Positions 7,764 to 17,403 are shown, numbered from the stretch's first letter. The stretch: 64,000 nucleotides of DNA from an uncultured Methylobacillus sp. (GCA_903824575.1 CAIJXJ010000224.1:1-64000); one strand, 5' to 3'. Notes: generated by a model from the sequence alone, not told the origin. A program made the numbers and translations.

Positions 7764-9269
7764 ATGATCTCAATAAAAGCAAGTGGAATTTTGCTTCATC
7801 CAACATCCCTACCGAGTCAGTTTGGTTCCGGAGATATTGGAAATGCTTCATATAAATTTGTAGATTGGCTGGTCAAAGTCGGCCAAACCTATTGGCAGAT
7901 GCTACCTGTTGGGGAAGTAGGTCCAAGTAATTCGCCTTATACAAGTTGCTCTGCCTTTGCAGGAAACCACTTGTTAATTGACTTGGAGGAATTGGCAAAG
8001 CAGGGTTGGCTGAAACCTAAAGAATTGATTCCAGATCCACAATTTAATTCCGGCCATGCTGATTTTGAAATAGTGAAGCCCTATCGGCTCCAAAAATTGC
8101 AACTTGCGGCAAAACGATTTTTTTCAAAGGCTGATAGCGTTAGTCGTTCCGAATACGTCGATTTTTGCCAATCAGAGCAACACTGGCTTGAGGATTTTGC
8201 ACTATTTAAGGCCATTGAACACCATGAACAAAATCGTGCGTGGAATCAGTGGCCGGAAAAATATGTCAACCGGCATCCGGAAACACTCTCGAAAGCAAAA
8301 AGTTTGTATGCAGACGAAGTTGATTTTTGTAAATTTTGCCAGTGGTGTTTCTACAGGCAATGGATGTTGCTGAAGAAATACGCAAATGACCGTGGCATTC
8401 AAATTGTCGGAGACGTCCCCATTTTTGTGTCATATCAAAGTGCTGACGTATGGGAACACCAAGAACTCTTTGAACTTGATGCTAGCGGAAATCCAATAAT
8501 AGTAGCTGGAGTGCCTCCAGATTTTTTCAGTGAATCAGGGCAGTTATGGGGCAATCCGCTCTACCGCTGGGACATTCATGAACGAACGAGCTATGCGTGG
8601 TGGACAGAAAGATTGAAGCACGCGATTCGGTTTTTTGACTTAGTTCGTATCGATCATTTTCGTGGCTTTGCTGGCTATTGGGCGATTCCTGCTGGTGCAC
8701 CCGACGCGAGGGTGGGGCAATGGATGCCTGGGCCTGGAAAGAAGTTGTTCAAGGCTTTTCAAAAAGTTTTTGACAATCTTCCCATTATCGCAGAAGACCT
8801 GGGCTTGATCACTCCTGACGTCATTGAGTTAAGGGATAGATTCAAAATGCCGGGCATGCGAATTTTGCAGTTCGCATTTGGAGGTAACGACAGCAACACT
8901 TACTTACCGCACCACTACATAGCCAATACTGTTGCTTATACCGGGACTCACGACAACGATACCACTGTAGGCTGGTGGAATTCAGCCCCAGAACATGAAA
9001 AAAACTATGCAAGATATTACCTAAGTACTGATGGACATGATATAAACTGGGCTGCTATCAGTGCGCTTTCAGCATCTAAAGCTAACACCGTGATTTTTCC
9101 ATTGCAGGATGTACTTGGCTTAAACAGCGACTCTCGTATGAATATTCCTGGCAAGGCGTGGGGAAATTGGGAGTGGCGTTTTTCATGGGAGCAGTTGCAA
9201 GATTCCTATACGGAAAGGTTTGAGCAGATAACAAACGTGAACAACCGTAATCCCAGAATCAAGAATTGA
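7764..9269 (+). CDS. malQ: 4-alpha-glucanotransferase (amylomaltase, GH77)
   Basis: MalQ transfers alpha-1,4-glucan segments between maltodextrins and releases glucose, recycling short chains from glycogen. The GH77 landmarks are all visible: ASGILLHPTSLPS at the N-terminus, GDVPIFVSYQSADVW, the nucleophile region VRIDHFRGF, the acid/base region IIAEDLG and the third carboxylate in YTGTHDNDT. The product is about 500 residues, the short bacterial/plant type rather than the 690-residue enterobacterial type. I prefer the ATG at 7764, which has GAAG eight bases upstream; a GTG three codons earlier is in frame. It precedes glgX by 73 bp on the same strand, so the two are probably co-transcribed. 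Codon use is visibly AT-richer than in the flagellar genes. Confidence 0.95.
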   Translation: MISIKASGILLHPTSLPSQFGSGDIGNASYKFVDWLVKVGQTYWQMLPVGEVGPSNSPYTSCSAFAGNHLLIDLEELAKQGWLKPKELIPDPQFNSGHADFEIVKPYRLQKLQLAAKRFFSKADSVSRSEYVDFCQSEQHWLEDFALFKAIEHHEQNRAWNQWPEKYVNRHPETLSKAKSLYADEVDFCKFCQWCFYRQWMLLKKYANDRGIQIVGDVPIFVSYQSADVWEHQELFELDASGNPIIVAGVPPDFFSESGQLWGNPLYRWDIHERTSYAWWTERLKHAIRFFDLVRIDHFRGFAGYWAIPAGAPDARVGQWMPGPGKKLFKAFQKVFDNLPIIAEDLGLITPDVIELRDRFKMPGMRILQFAFGGNDSNTYLPHHYIANTVAYTGTHDNDTTVGWWNSAPEHEKNYARYYLSTDGHDINWAAISALSASKANTVIFPLQDVLGLNSDSRMNIPGKAWGNWEWRFSWEQLQDSYTERFEQITNVNNRNPRIKN

Positions 9270-9342
9270 CTAAGGATTATTGTGAACTGAGTGAAATGCG
9301 GATAGTTTTCCACCCTTAATATATCGACTTCCGGTCCTATAA

Positions 9343-11442
9343 ATGTCAGAAATATTTTACAAAGTTCGTAATGGCTCGCGTTTTCCAGTAGGCATTAGCG
9401 TTACAAATGACGGTGTAAATTTTTGCATTTTTAGTAGACATGCGTCACAAGTTGAGCTACTCCTTTACGAAAATATCAATAGCCAACTCCCTTTCCAAAC
9501 GATAAAGCTGGATTCGGTCCACAATCACAGTTTCTTTTTCTGGCATGTCTTTGTTGAAAAACTTCCTACTGGAACTTGCTATACATGGAAGATGGATGGC
9601 CTCAAAGACACAACTGAAACAGGTCGGATGTTTTTTCCACATAAGGAACTTCTCGATCCTTGGGCGCTTTCGGTAAGCAACGTCGGTTGGAGCAGGCAAG
9701 TTGCCTGCCAAACTGAATCCTCTGGCGGGGGTATGCGAGCGATTGTGGTTGATCCCCCTTCATCGACAGAATCCACATCTTTGAACAGTTTGGATGGGGG
9801 TTGGATTGAAGGCGCGATTATCTATGAAATGCATGTTTCAGGATTTACGCTTCATCCAACATCCAATGTTCAACACCCGGGCACCTTCTCCGCATTGAAG
9901 GAGAAAATTCCTTATCTTAAGGAATTGGGGATCACTCATGTCGAACTGCTCCCTATTTCGGCATTCGACCCTCAGGACGTACCCAAAAATGTTGCCAGTA
10001 GAGGGTTGAGCAATTACTGGGGCTACAGCACCCACAGCTTTTGGGCCCCTCATCCGGACTATTGCGTGGACATTCTGCATGCTGTCAGTGAGTTCCGCGA
10101 AATGGTTGACGCATTCCACGATGCTGGAATAAAAGTCATTATGGATGTCGTCTTCAACCATACTGCCGAAGGTGGCAATGGTGGCCCGGTCATTAATTTC
10201 AAAGGCATGTTTAATGATATTTTTTACCATCTTGATGCTATTGATCGTAAGCGTTACCTCGATTTCACCGGTTGCGGTAACACCGTAAACTGTAATCACC
10301 CTATCGTTTCCTCATACATTGTGCAATGTTTGGAATACTGGGTGGAGACGATGGGTGTAGATGGGTTCCGTTTTGATCTGGCGAGTGTGTTTACCCGGGG
10401 TGAACTTGGGGTGCCAATGAGCACACCGCCGCTGCCTTGGGCCATCGAGTTTTCAAAGACTTTAGCTAACGCTCCCCTGATTGCCGAAGCATGGGATGCG
10501 GCCGGCCTCTATCACGTTGGTGCGTTCCCTGGGATGGCCTGGTCAGAATGGAATGGCCGCTACCGGGATATCATGAGAAGGTTTGTAAAAGGTGACCCTG
10601 GCTTAATTGGTGAAGTTGCTTCAAGGCTTACAGGAAGTGCTGATATGTACAAGAATGACTGTCGGACGCCCGCTAACAGTATCAACTTCATCACTTGCCA
10701 TGACGGGTTTACTTTGAATGATCTTGCGAGCTACAACCACAAGCATAATGAAGCCAATGGCGAAGATAACCTTGATGGATCCAATGACAACCATAGCTGG
10801 AATTGTGGTTGTGAAGGGGAAACCACTGATCCAGAGATCATTGAGCTTCGCCAACGGCAGGCAAAAAACGTCATCGCCATCCTCATGCTCTCGCGAGGCG
10901 TACCCATGCTACTTGCGGGGGATGAAGTACTAAGAAGTCAAAAGGGTAATAACAATGCGTATTGCCAGAATAATGAAATTTCGTGGTTCGATTGGAGCCT
11001 GACCAAGAAAAACAGCGGCATGTTGCGTTTCACTATAGAGATGATCGCGTTCCGCAAGCGCCATCCCAGCCTGACCTCGAACAGTTACTTTTCAGGAGAT
11101 GAATCACAATCAGCACATGGAATTACTGATATCACCTGGTACGATAAAGATCTCAAGACGCCAAATTGGAATGACCCTGAATCAAGAGTGCTGGTATTCA
11201 CTATTGCGAGGGTTTCTGCTGAAGAACAAGATTTGCACGTGATATTTAATATGTCAGAAACTGCGATCGAATTAAGAATACCGACGTTATCAGGTAACAC
11301 TTGGGAACTGGCCATAGACACGTCCCGGCCAAATCCGACAGACATCAAACCATACCCAACCAGCATTCCGGTTAATGATAGCTACAAAGTAGAAAAGAGA
11401 AGCATCGTAGTGCTTGAAAGTGTTGATACCATTCTTCAATAA
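9343..11442 (+). CDS. glgX: Glycogen debranching enzyme GlgX (isoamylase type, GH13)
   Basis: GlgX hydrolyses alpha-1,6 branch points of limit dextrins during glycogen breakdown. An N-terminal CBM48-like beta domain (about residues 10-110, VTNDGVNFCIFSRHASQVELLLYE) is followed by a GH13 barrel. Catalytic regions are the nucleophile GVDGFRFDLAS, the general acid in LIAEAWDAAG and the third carboxylate in FITCHDGFTLNDL. The adjacent loop YNHKHNEANGEDNLDGSNDN is diagnostic for GlgX/isoamylase. The 699-residue length is normal. It is convergent with glgA, with only 44 bp between the two stop codons. With MalQ it forms the degradation arm of this locus; no glycogen phosphorylase gene is in view. 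Confidence 0.95.
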   Translation: MSEIFYKVRNGSRFPVGISVTNDGVNFCIFSRHASQVELLLYENINSQLPFQTIKLDSVHNHSFFFWHVFVEKLPTGTCYTWKMDGLKDTTETGRMFFPHKELLDPWALSVSNVGWSRQVACQTESSGGGMRAIVVDPPSSTESTSLNSLDGGWIEGAIIYEMHVSGFTLHPTSNVQHPGTFSALKEKIPYLKELGITHVELLPISAFDPQDVPKNVASRGLSNYWGYSTHSFWAPHPDYCVDILHAVSEFREMVDAFHDAGIKVIMDVVFNHTAEGGNGGPVINFKGMFNDIFYHLDAIDRKRYLDFTGCGNTVNCNHPIVSSYIVQCLEYWVETMGVDGFRFDLASVFTRGELGVPMSTPPLPWAIEFSKTLANAPLIAEAWDAAGLYHVGAFPGMAWSEWNGRYRDIMRRFVKGDPGLIGEVASRLTGSADMYKNDCRTPANSINFITCHDGFTLNDLASYNHKHNEANGEDNLDGSNDNHSWNCGCEGETTDPEIIELRQRQAKNVIAILMLSRGVPMLLAGDEVLRSQKGNNNAYCQNNEISWFDWSLTKKNSGMLRFTIEMIAFRKRHPSLTSNSYFSGDESQSAHGITDITWYDKDLKTPNWNDPESRVLVFTIARVSAEEQDLHVIFNMSETAIELRIPTLSGNTWELAIDTSRPNPTDIKPYPTSIPVNDSYKVEKRSIVVLESVDTILQ

Positions 11443-11486
11443 ACGGGTTATTCAGCAACGAAGGTGTCGTTCAAGCATCTGTAACT

Positions 11487-12956
11487 TCAGGCACGAATAT
11501 GATTGAAGATGTTGATGTAGTCACCACCTGACTTATTCCACGAATAGTCCTGCCGCATACCATTCGTTGCGAGCTGATTGAAATAGCGAGGGTATTTGTA
11601 CCAGAGTCCAATGGCTCTTCCGAGGGCGCTGTCCAAAGCACCCTCACTGAAATCGTCAAAGGTAAAGCCTGTACGTTCCTCATACGGCTTGTTACTGTAG
11701 TTAGCATCGCACACCGTGTCGGCGAGCCCTCCCGTGGCTCTCACCACAGGAACTGTTCCGTATTTCATACCAATAATCTGGGTCAACCCACAAGGCTCGA
11801 ACGCACTTGGGATCACAATCATATCGGCACCAGCATAGATCATGTGGGAAAGCTCTTCGTTAAAGCTCAGTTCAATATGACAGTCCGGGTTGTCGTTAAA
11901 TCTCTGCTTGAGCGCCCAGAAATGGTCATTGATACTTTTCTCAGTCCCTGAACCTAGTAGTACAAACTGTGCGCCATTTGCCAAAGCATGGAACAAGGCA
12001 TGGCTGATGAGCTGGACACCTTTCTGCTGATCAAGTCGACTGACCACCGAAACGATCGGTTTGAATTTGTCCTGCAACAATAGCCTGTGGCGCAAAGCCT
12101 CCTTGTTGGCATACTTGTTGGAAAAATTATCGAATGAATAACGGTAGGGGATGAAGTTATCCACTTCAGGATTCCAGCTTCCATAATCGATCCCATTGAG
12201 CAACCCGCAAAACTTACCGGAATGCGCAGCCAAAGTGGCCTGCAAGCCATGTCCGAGCTCGGTATGCCGGATTTCATCGGCATAACGCGGGGAGACTGTC
12301 GTAATGAAGTTAGAGTAGACGATACCACCCTTCATAAGATTTGCAGCGCCAGGGTGACGCCCATCGCCAAGTTTGTCTAAATCCATCAGGTGCATACCTA
12401 ATCCGGATTGACGCAGTATATGGGGTCCGGTCAGTCCTTGATGGTGGACATTATGCAAGGTATAACAGATACGGCTATGCCCCATGCCTAGGGGCTGATA
12501 GATTTCAAAGAGCATAGGCGCAACCAGCCCCGTTTGCCAGTCATGGCAATGGATTATGTCTGGCCTACGGCCACTTTTATACATAAACTCCAACACTGCT
12601 CTTGAAAACAAGGCAAAGCGCGCGGCATCATCGTTGTGGCCATAATAAATGCCACGGTTAAAAAAGTTTTCCTTAGAGTGAGGTCTGAAGAAATAACAGG
12701 ACAGCCCATCCACTTCACCATGGAAGACTTCACAATGGCACCCCCCCTCGTAATACGGCACCCAAAGATCTGGCCAGTATTGCTTGAGGTTCGAGATACG
12801 TTCATATCGCATACAGTCATACATCGGGAGAAACACTTCGACCGACTGACCACGCAATTGCAGTTCGCGTGCAAGGCCGTGCACTACATCAGCTAAGCCA
12901 CCCACCTTGGCAGCGGGTGCGCATTCTGAAGCAACCATTGCGATATACATTTTCAT
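11487..12956 (-). CDS. glgA: Glycogen synthase (GT5)
   Basis: GlgA elongates alpha-1,4-glucan from a nucleotide-glucose donor, normally ADP-glucose in bacteria. The GT5 N-terminal motif is clear (ECAPAAKVGGLADVV). The C-terminal domain carries VSRLDQQKGVQL and the retaining-GT signature SAFEPCGLTQIIGMKYG followed by VRATGGLADTV. The 489 residues match the family (E. coli 477). It is the last gene of the minus-strand glucan unit, 39 bp after the GH57 branching enzyme, with an AGGGAAAGG site before its ATG. The gene for the donor-forming enzyme, glgC, is not in this window. Confidence 0.95.
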   Translation of the reverse strand: MKMYIAMVASECAPAAKVGGLADVVHGLARELQLRGQSVEVFLPMYDCMRYERISNLKQYWPDLWVPYYEGGCHCEVFHGEVDGLSCYFFRPHSKENFFNRGIYYGHNDDAARFALFSRAVLEFMYKSGRRPDIIHCHDWQTGLVAPMLFEIYQPLGMGHSRICYTLHNVHHQGLTGPHILRQSGLGMHLMDLDKLGDGRHPGAANLMKGGIVYSNFITTVSPRYADEIRHTELGHGLQATLAAHSGKFCGLLNGIDYGSWNPEVDNFIPYRYSFDNFSNKYANKEALRHRLLLQDKFKPIVSVVSRLDQQKGVQLISHALFHALANGAQFVLLGSGTEKSINDHFWALKQRFNDNPDCHIELSFNEELSHMIYAGADMIVIPSAFEPCGLTQIIGMKYGTVPVVRATGGLADTVCDANYSNKPYEERTGFTFDDFSEGALDSALGRAIGLWYKYPRYFNQLATNGMRQDYSWNKSGGDYINIFNHIRA

Positions 12957-12995
12957 CCTTTCCCTACTGGCATTAGTCTTGTTAGTATGTTTGGT

Positions 12996-14579
12996 TCATC
13001 TAAAAACCGCTGGATCAATATCAGGAAAAATCTGATCAATTATCTCGAGCGCTTGCAGGCGACGCTCATCAATAATACCGCTTATGCATTCTTCAAGGTA
13101 GAAGAAGCGTGCCAAATGATCCCGAGTACTACGCATGGCATAATCCGTGGCCGTTTGGGTTTTCATTATGAATGCCCAATCAGAAGCCTGAGCAAGCAGT
13201 AACGAACGCCCGGCTTGCTGCAAAGCACGAAAAAGCAAGCTTCCGGGCTTGGCTGTAGCATGCTTTCGCGCCATCTCTGACATTCTCCTCGCTGCCTCGT
13301 GCAATTCAGGGTAAATCCAGTCGTTGCCAGGGTTGAGCCAGAATGCATTGTAACCACCATCCCCCCAACTTGACGCCGAAGGCGTCGCCGCTTGCACTGT
13401 CTGGTTGCTGGAAAGATATGCCGAAGGAGTTGTTAACGCTGCTGCTTCATTATCTTCCGCCATGCGACGCACCACGGCTTCAAGCCATTGCGGTCCTTCG
13501 AACCACCAATGACCGAACAGTTCTGCATCATATGGTGAGACAATCAACGGGGCAGGCCCCCGGCGCTCTATATTACCGGAAATCTGCTGCCTGATGCGGG
13601 ATACGAAATCACTTGCATGCGCCGCCACACGTGTCGCAGCAGTATCGGGCTCATAGGGTAGCTTGTGGTCTGTCTTGCCTGTGATTCTGAAGTATTTGAA
13701 CCCCGTCAGGATTCTGGTATGTCCATCCAGAATATACGGTTTGATATAGTCAAAATCCAAGTCAAAACCGATGTCCCGATAAAAATCACGGTAAAAGTAA
13801 TCGCCCGGGTAGCCTTCGTCTCGACTCCAGACCCGACGCGAAGACTCCGGGTCACGACCAAACGCCACCAGGCCATTAGGACATCCTAGCGGGGCTGACA
13901 ATCCATAATAAGGCCGAGGCGTTGCATTCAGGATGGCATGCGAATCGACAAAAAAGTAACCAAAGCCGGCCTCTTCAAGAAAGCCTTCCAACCCTGGAAA
14001 ATAACTGCATTCCGGAAGCCATACCCCTTTAGCAGGGACCCCCACTAACGATTGAAAGGTTCTGGATCCAACCAGCAGTTGTGCGCGAACGGCCGATGGC
14101 TCTGCCTTCAGCAATGAAAGGTAACCATGGGTAGCCGATGAAGTGATCAGTTCCAAGATGCCATCTTGTTGAAGCTGGGCAAATGCAGCGACTAAGTTAC
14201 GTTGATAGCGGTGTTCGAAAACCTCGAAAGTCTCTTCCAGCTTTTCTTGATAGAGTCGGGCAAGACTAGAAAAAACAGGATCAGATCTTGTCCGGCGCAC
14301 TTCTTTGGCAGCCAGATGGCGCATCTTATCCAGGTGCGCGAGATACCGTTCCTGAAGAAAAGGGTCGAGCAACATCGTCAGCAGGGGTGGTGACAGTGAC
14401 ACTGTCATGCACTCTTTGAACCCGCTATCTCTTAACCGCTCAAGCACCAAAATAAGCGGTATGTAGGTTTCGGTAATCGCTTCGAACAGCCAGTTCTCTT
14501 CGAAAAAACTCTCGTACTCGGGATGACGAATATAGGGTAGATGTGCGTGTAGCACGAGGCACTGATAGCCTTTGGACAT
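12996..14579 (-). CDS. GH57 1,4-alpha-glucan branching enzyme
   Basis: A 527-residue GH57 branching enzyme of the archaeal/Thermus type, which makes alpha-1,6 branches with a fold unrelated to GlgB. The five GH57 motifs are recognisable: HAHLPYIRHPE at the start, a helical segment with SATHGYLSLL, the nucleophile Glu190 in GVWLPECSYFPG, the acid/base Asp351 in YDAELFGHWWFEG, and WGDGGYNAFWLNPGNDWIY. The C-terminal DUF1957-type helical region follows. A strong AAGGAG lies nine bases before the ATG, and the DUF4912 gene ends only six bases upstream, so the two are translated from one message. Its presence beside a GH13 glgB gives this locus two unrelated branching activities. Confidence 0.92.
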   Translation of the reverse strand: MSKGYQCLVLHAHLPYIRHPEYESFFEENWLFEAITETYIPLILVLERLRDSGFKECMTVSLSPPLLTMLLDPFLQERYLAHLDKMRHLAAKEVRRTRSDPVFSSLARLYQEKLEETFEVFEHRYQRNLVAAFAQLQQDGILELITSSATHGYLSLLKAEPSAVRAQLLVGSRTFQSLVGVPAKGVWLPECSYFPGLEGFLEEAGFGYFFVDSHAILNATPRPYYGLSAPLGCPNGLVAFGRDPESSRRVWSRDEGYPGDYFYRDFYRDIGFDLDFDYIKPYILDGHTRILTGFKYFRITGKTDHKLPYEPDTAATRVAAHASDFVSRIRQQISGNIERRGPAPLIVSPYDAELFGHWWFEGPQWLEAVVRRMAEDNEAAALTTPSAYLSSNQTVQAATPSASSWGDGGYNAFWLNPGNDWIYPELHEAARRMSEMARKHATAKPGSLLFRALQQAGRSLLLAQASDWAFIMKTQTATDYAMRSTRDHLARFFYLEECISGIIDERRLQALEIIDQIFPDIDPAVFR

Positions 14580-14585
14580 CAGTGA

Positions 14586-15842
14586 CTACTCCTTGATCTT
14601 TCTGCTGCTTACGCGATACATAAACTCTAACAGATCCGAATCTCGCTCCAGAAGCTGCTTTATGCAGAATGTGCCATCTGGCTCGACGTGGACTTTCTCG
14701 CCAAAGAGCAGCAGATGGGTGTCAGGTGGGCACTTCCCCTCAATCAGCAGATTCACTTCGATTTTGTAAGCGTCATCTGCGATCGAGGAAGATGAATCGG
14801 AATTACCCAAATACATTTCAAGCGCAACGAAACGATGGCCACGACTGCCTTCACGAATTTCGCTGTATCCTGGCTCGTCGCGATATTCTGCCGAAACATT
14901 GTCTGTTGCCGCTTTACGCGGATGCAACCCTTCATCTGACAGACTTGTGATGGGTATTGCCGACGGATGGACATCAAACTGAATACCTGCAGGAGCGACC
15001 ATTCCAGCCGGCGGCACTCCCAAGAAAGGAAGTTGGGTACCCGCCAAGAATTTTTCTCTCGACTTGCTGGTTAAAGTTCGGAATTTTTCTAATTCACGAT
15101 GGCCGAGCAGAGGAAAATCAGGATGCTCTTCTACATGTTCAGCCTCTGTTTCTTCCAACTCAGGCAATGCCAACTCATCAGGTGAGAGGATGAAGTTGCT
15201 ATGATCGATCCACGGGAACTCGCCCCCGGACGATAACCGCTGCGGAAATAGATTTCTTAAAAGATCATTATTGGACGCTCGGGGAATAATTCTGGCTGCC
15301 GGTTTTGGCATCGCTGGCGCATGTACATTAACCAGATAAAAATCCAAGTCTGCCGATTGATAAGCGCGAGGGGTGGAAATTTGATTTGAGGTTGCCAATG
15401 ACTCAAATGAACCGTCATCTGCTCTCAGCCCGATCTCGGCCGAATAATGCCTTCCATCAAGCCAGAGGTTGACATACCAATTGTGACTGTCTTCCGTGAC
15501 TTCAATATCAAACCGATCATGCACGCCATTTTGATCCTGCCTGGATGAAACGTCGTAAAAACGGAGCACCAATCTCGAACTCAATCCTTTGGCTTTCAGT
15601 CTGGTACGGCGTTTAGCCAAATCTGATGCCTGGATATGCCAATAAGCGTGAACATTCCAGGGGTCTATTTCCATCAGCACCAGGCGGTTAGATGCGGGGC
15701 GAGGGAATTCTCTGAGCGATATTTCCTCTGAAATTTGTCTCAATTCCTTCTCTGTGAATGGCTCAGAAATGCGCTTGCCCCGGCTTTTCTTCGGGACGCC
15801 TTGAGTACTATCCCTAAGTAGGGATAAACCTTGTTGTTTCAC
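14586..15842 (-). CDS. DUF4912 domain protein
   Basis: A 418-residue protein of unknown function. Residues about 45-150 match DUF4912: LVLMEIDPWNVHAYWHI, then LVLRFYDVSS and WYVNLWLDGRHYSAEIGL, a beta-rich pattern like carbohydrate-binding or immunoglobulin-like modules. The middle (about 180-330) is low in recognisable motifs. A second beta segment near the C-terminus (IEVNLLIEGKCPPDTHLLLF) resembles the first. DUF4912 proteins are often encoded next to GH57 branching enzymes, as here, with six bases between the two genes. A glucan-binding or scaffold role is therefore a fair inference, not a demonstrated one. Translation starts at a GTG with AGGA seven bases ahead. No signal peptide is seen, so it should be cytoplasmic like its neighbours. 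Confidence 0.8.
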   Translation of the reverse strand: MKQQGLSLLRDSTQGVPKKSRGKRISEPFTEKELRQISEEISLREFPRPASNRLVLMEIDPWNVHAYWHIQASDLAKRRTRLKAKGLSSRLVLRFYDVSSRQDQNGVHDRFDIEVTEDSHNWYVNLWLDGRHYSAEIGLRADDGSFESLATSNQISTPRAYQSADLDFYLVNVHAPAMPKPAARIIPRASNNDLLRNLFPQRLSSGGEFPWIDHSNFILSPDELALPELEETEAEHVEEHPDFPLLGHRELEKFRTLTSKSREKFLAGTQLPFLGVPPAGMVAPAGIQFDVHPSAIPITSLSDEGLHPRKAATDNVSAEYRDEPGYSEIREGSRGHRFVALEMYLGNSDSSSSIADDAYKIEVNLLIEGKCPPDTHLLLFGEKVHVEPDGTFCIKQLLERDSDLLEFMYRVSSRKIKE

Positions 15843-15953
15843 TTTTTTCCTGACGTTTTTTTTGCATTTTTGGCAAGGGTGATTCTGGCTTAATCACGAA
15901 CAAAAAAGGCCATTAGCATGAAATTAGTAAGCTTCGAGCTCATGCCAATAACC

Positions 15954-17339
15954 CTACTTTTTTGGAATTCTGTCTTTTGCAACAGTATTTTTCGCAGTTT
16001 GTTTTGAACTACTGGTTTTAGCCGGGGTCGTCTTTAAATCGGAATCGGAAGAAACTGCGCGAGCCTGATCCATGGTCTGTTTTTCTTTGGTTTTAGCTTG
16101 GACAGATTGAGGTACTTTCTTATTTGCCAAAGGTGCACTTTTTCTTGAGGGAGCAGCTGCGGCTTTTGTTGCATCCACCATTGGCGTTTTTGCTGATTCA
16201 TCTAACGATTTTGGAGCGATCAACTGTTCAGCCTGCTTTAACAAATCCATGACCTGAGTGATCCTTGATCCTTCCCCAAGCAAAAGTCCACTTTCCTCCG
16301 CCCGTAGCAGCAGAGTTCTTGCCTCAGTCAGGCTGGCTTTTCCAGACACGACTTCTGTTCCGGGCAAGCGTTTAACCCTGGCCCAATACATCGCTGCAAC
16401 CTCTGAGAGTTTCTTGTTTACACCCGGATTACCAGGAAATGTCTGCGAAGAGATTAATTCCGGCTTCAACAAGGCCTCCGTCTGGGCAGAGTAGCTTTCC
16501 AGATACTCAGTAATCGACACCGGTTGTATGGGAAATGCCCCTAATTCGCAGAACTCCATGTAAGGCGAGAAGAATGCCCCAAAAAACCCTTGCTCTTCAA
16601 AGGTACGGAACCATTCCCCATTCTCTCCATCCGACCAAGTTGTGAGAAGGTCAGGGGTAGAATTAGGTAAAGCAAGCATAACGCCATTTCGAACTTCATC
16701 GGCAAACCAAGGGGCTTCGAGTCCGTATTGCTGTGATTGCGAAAATCCTTCGTCTATTGGAACGACAGTAATGCTGACACCCTGATGGGAAAGCTTGAAA
16801 GGCCGGTAAGGATCGGCCCCACTACCATCCGGTAATTTAAGCATCTGAGCCGGTAATAGTAGGTATTCGTAACCCACCTCGACCAAGGCAGGAATCATTT
16901 CCAGACTAAAAAAATAGGAAGGGGGCAAGTACCCCTTTAAAACACGTCCAAATGTTCCGGATATGAGCTCACGTTCAAGGCGCAACTGCTCTTCCCAATC
17001 TTGCTGCGGAATGAATGGTAATGGTGCATGCCTGTATCCAGTACCGACAAACTCCACATTGGGGGCACTGCGCAGACTCTCCACTATAGAAGGGATATCT
17101 ACCAGTTCACGGCAGGCATTGACCAGCTTTGGGTCCTGCAGTTGTTCAAGCAGAACACACGAGAAAGCCACATGAATACGCGCAACCCCCGCATACTTGT
17201 GTGCAAAGCGGCCGATCCGTTCATAGCAAAGCAGGATGCGTCTGAGTTCCTCCGGGTTGTCCCGAAGGAGCACTTGAAGATTGTCAAGAGGCTGATACAG
17301 GTGTAGCCCGAGAGCATGCATGACAGGATTCATTGGCAC
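15954..17339 (-). CDS. GH57-family protein, probable catalytically inactive homologue
   Basis: A 461-residue GH57 homologue closely related to the third GH57 protein of this locus. Side-by-side reading shows two changed catalytic motifs. The first motif is LHLYQPLDNL (Tyr15), where the relative has LNLHQPAGNL (His14). The nucleophile motif is GYLPPSYFFS (Ser141), where the relative has GFWPPEMGFS (Glu141). The SDGENGEWF segment, equivalent to TDGDNGGWF, is kept. Loss of the nucleophile suggests a non-hydrolytic role such as glucan binding or partner regulation. Residues about 370-461 form a Lys/Ala/Ser/Thr-rich tail that looks disordered. Start is a GTG with AAAGG seven bases ahead; an ATG two codons later is possible. 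It lies between the DUF4912 gene and glgB in one minus-strand run. Confidence 0.85.
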   Translation of the reverse strand: MPMNPVMHALGLHLYQPLDNLQVLLRDNPEELRRILLCYERIGRFAHKYAGVARIHVAFSCVLLEQLQDPKLVNACRELVDIPSIVESLRSAPNVEFVGTGYRHAPLPFIPQQDWEEQLRLERELISGTFGRVLKGYLPPSYFFSLEMIPALVEVGYEYLLLPAQMLKLPDGSGADPYRPFKLSHQGVSITVVPIDEGFSQSQQYGLEAPWFADEVRNGVMLALPNSTPDLLTTWSDGENGEWFRTFEEQGFFGAFFSPYMEFCELGAFPIQPVSITEYLESYSAQTEALLKPELISSQTFPGNPGVNKKLSEVAAMYWARVKRLPGTEVVSGKASLTEARTLLLRAEESGLLLGEGSRITQVMDLLKQAEQLIAPKSLDESAKTPMVDATKAAAAPSRKSAPLANKKVPQSVQAKTKEKQTMDQARAVSSDSDLKTTPAKTSSSKQTAKNTVAKDRIPKK

Positions 17340-17403
17340 GGTGGAACCTTTCTACTCTTTATCCGTTCTATATTAAGCGATATGACAAATTCGATGGGGC
17401 GGG

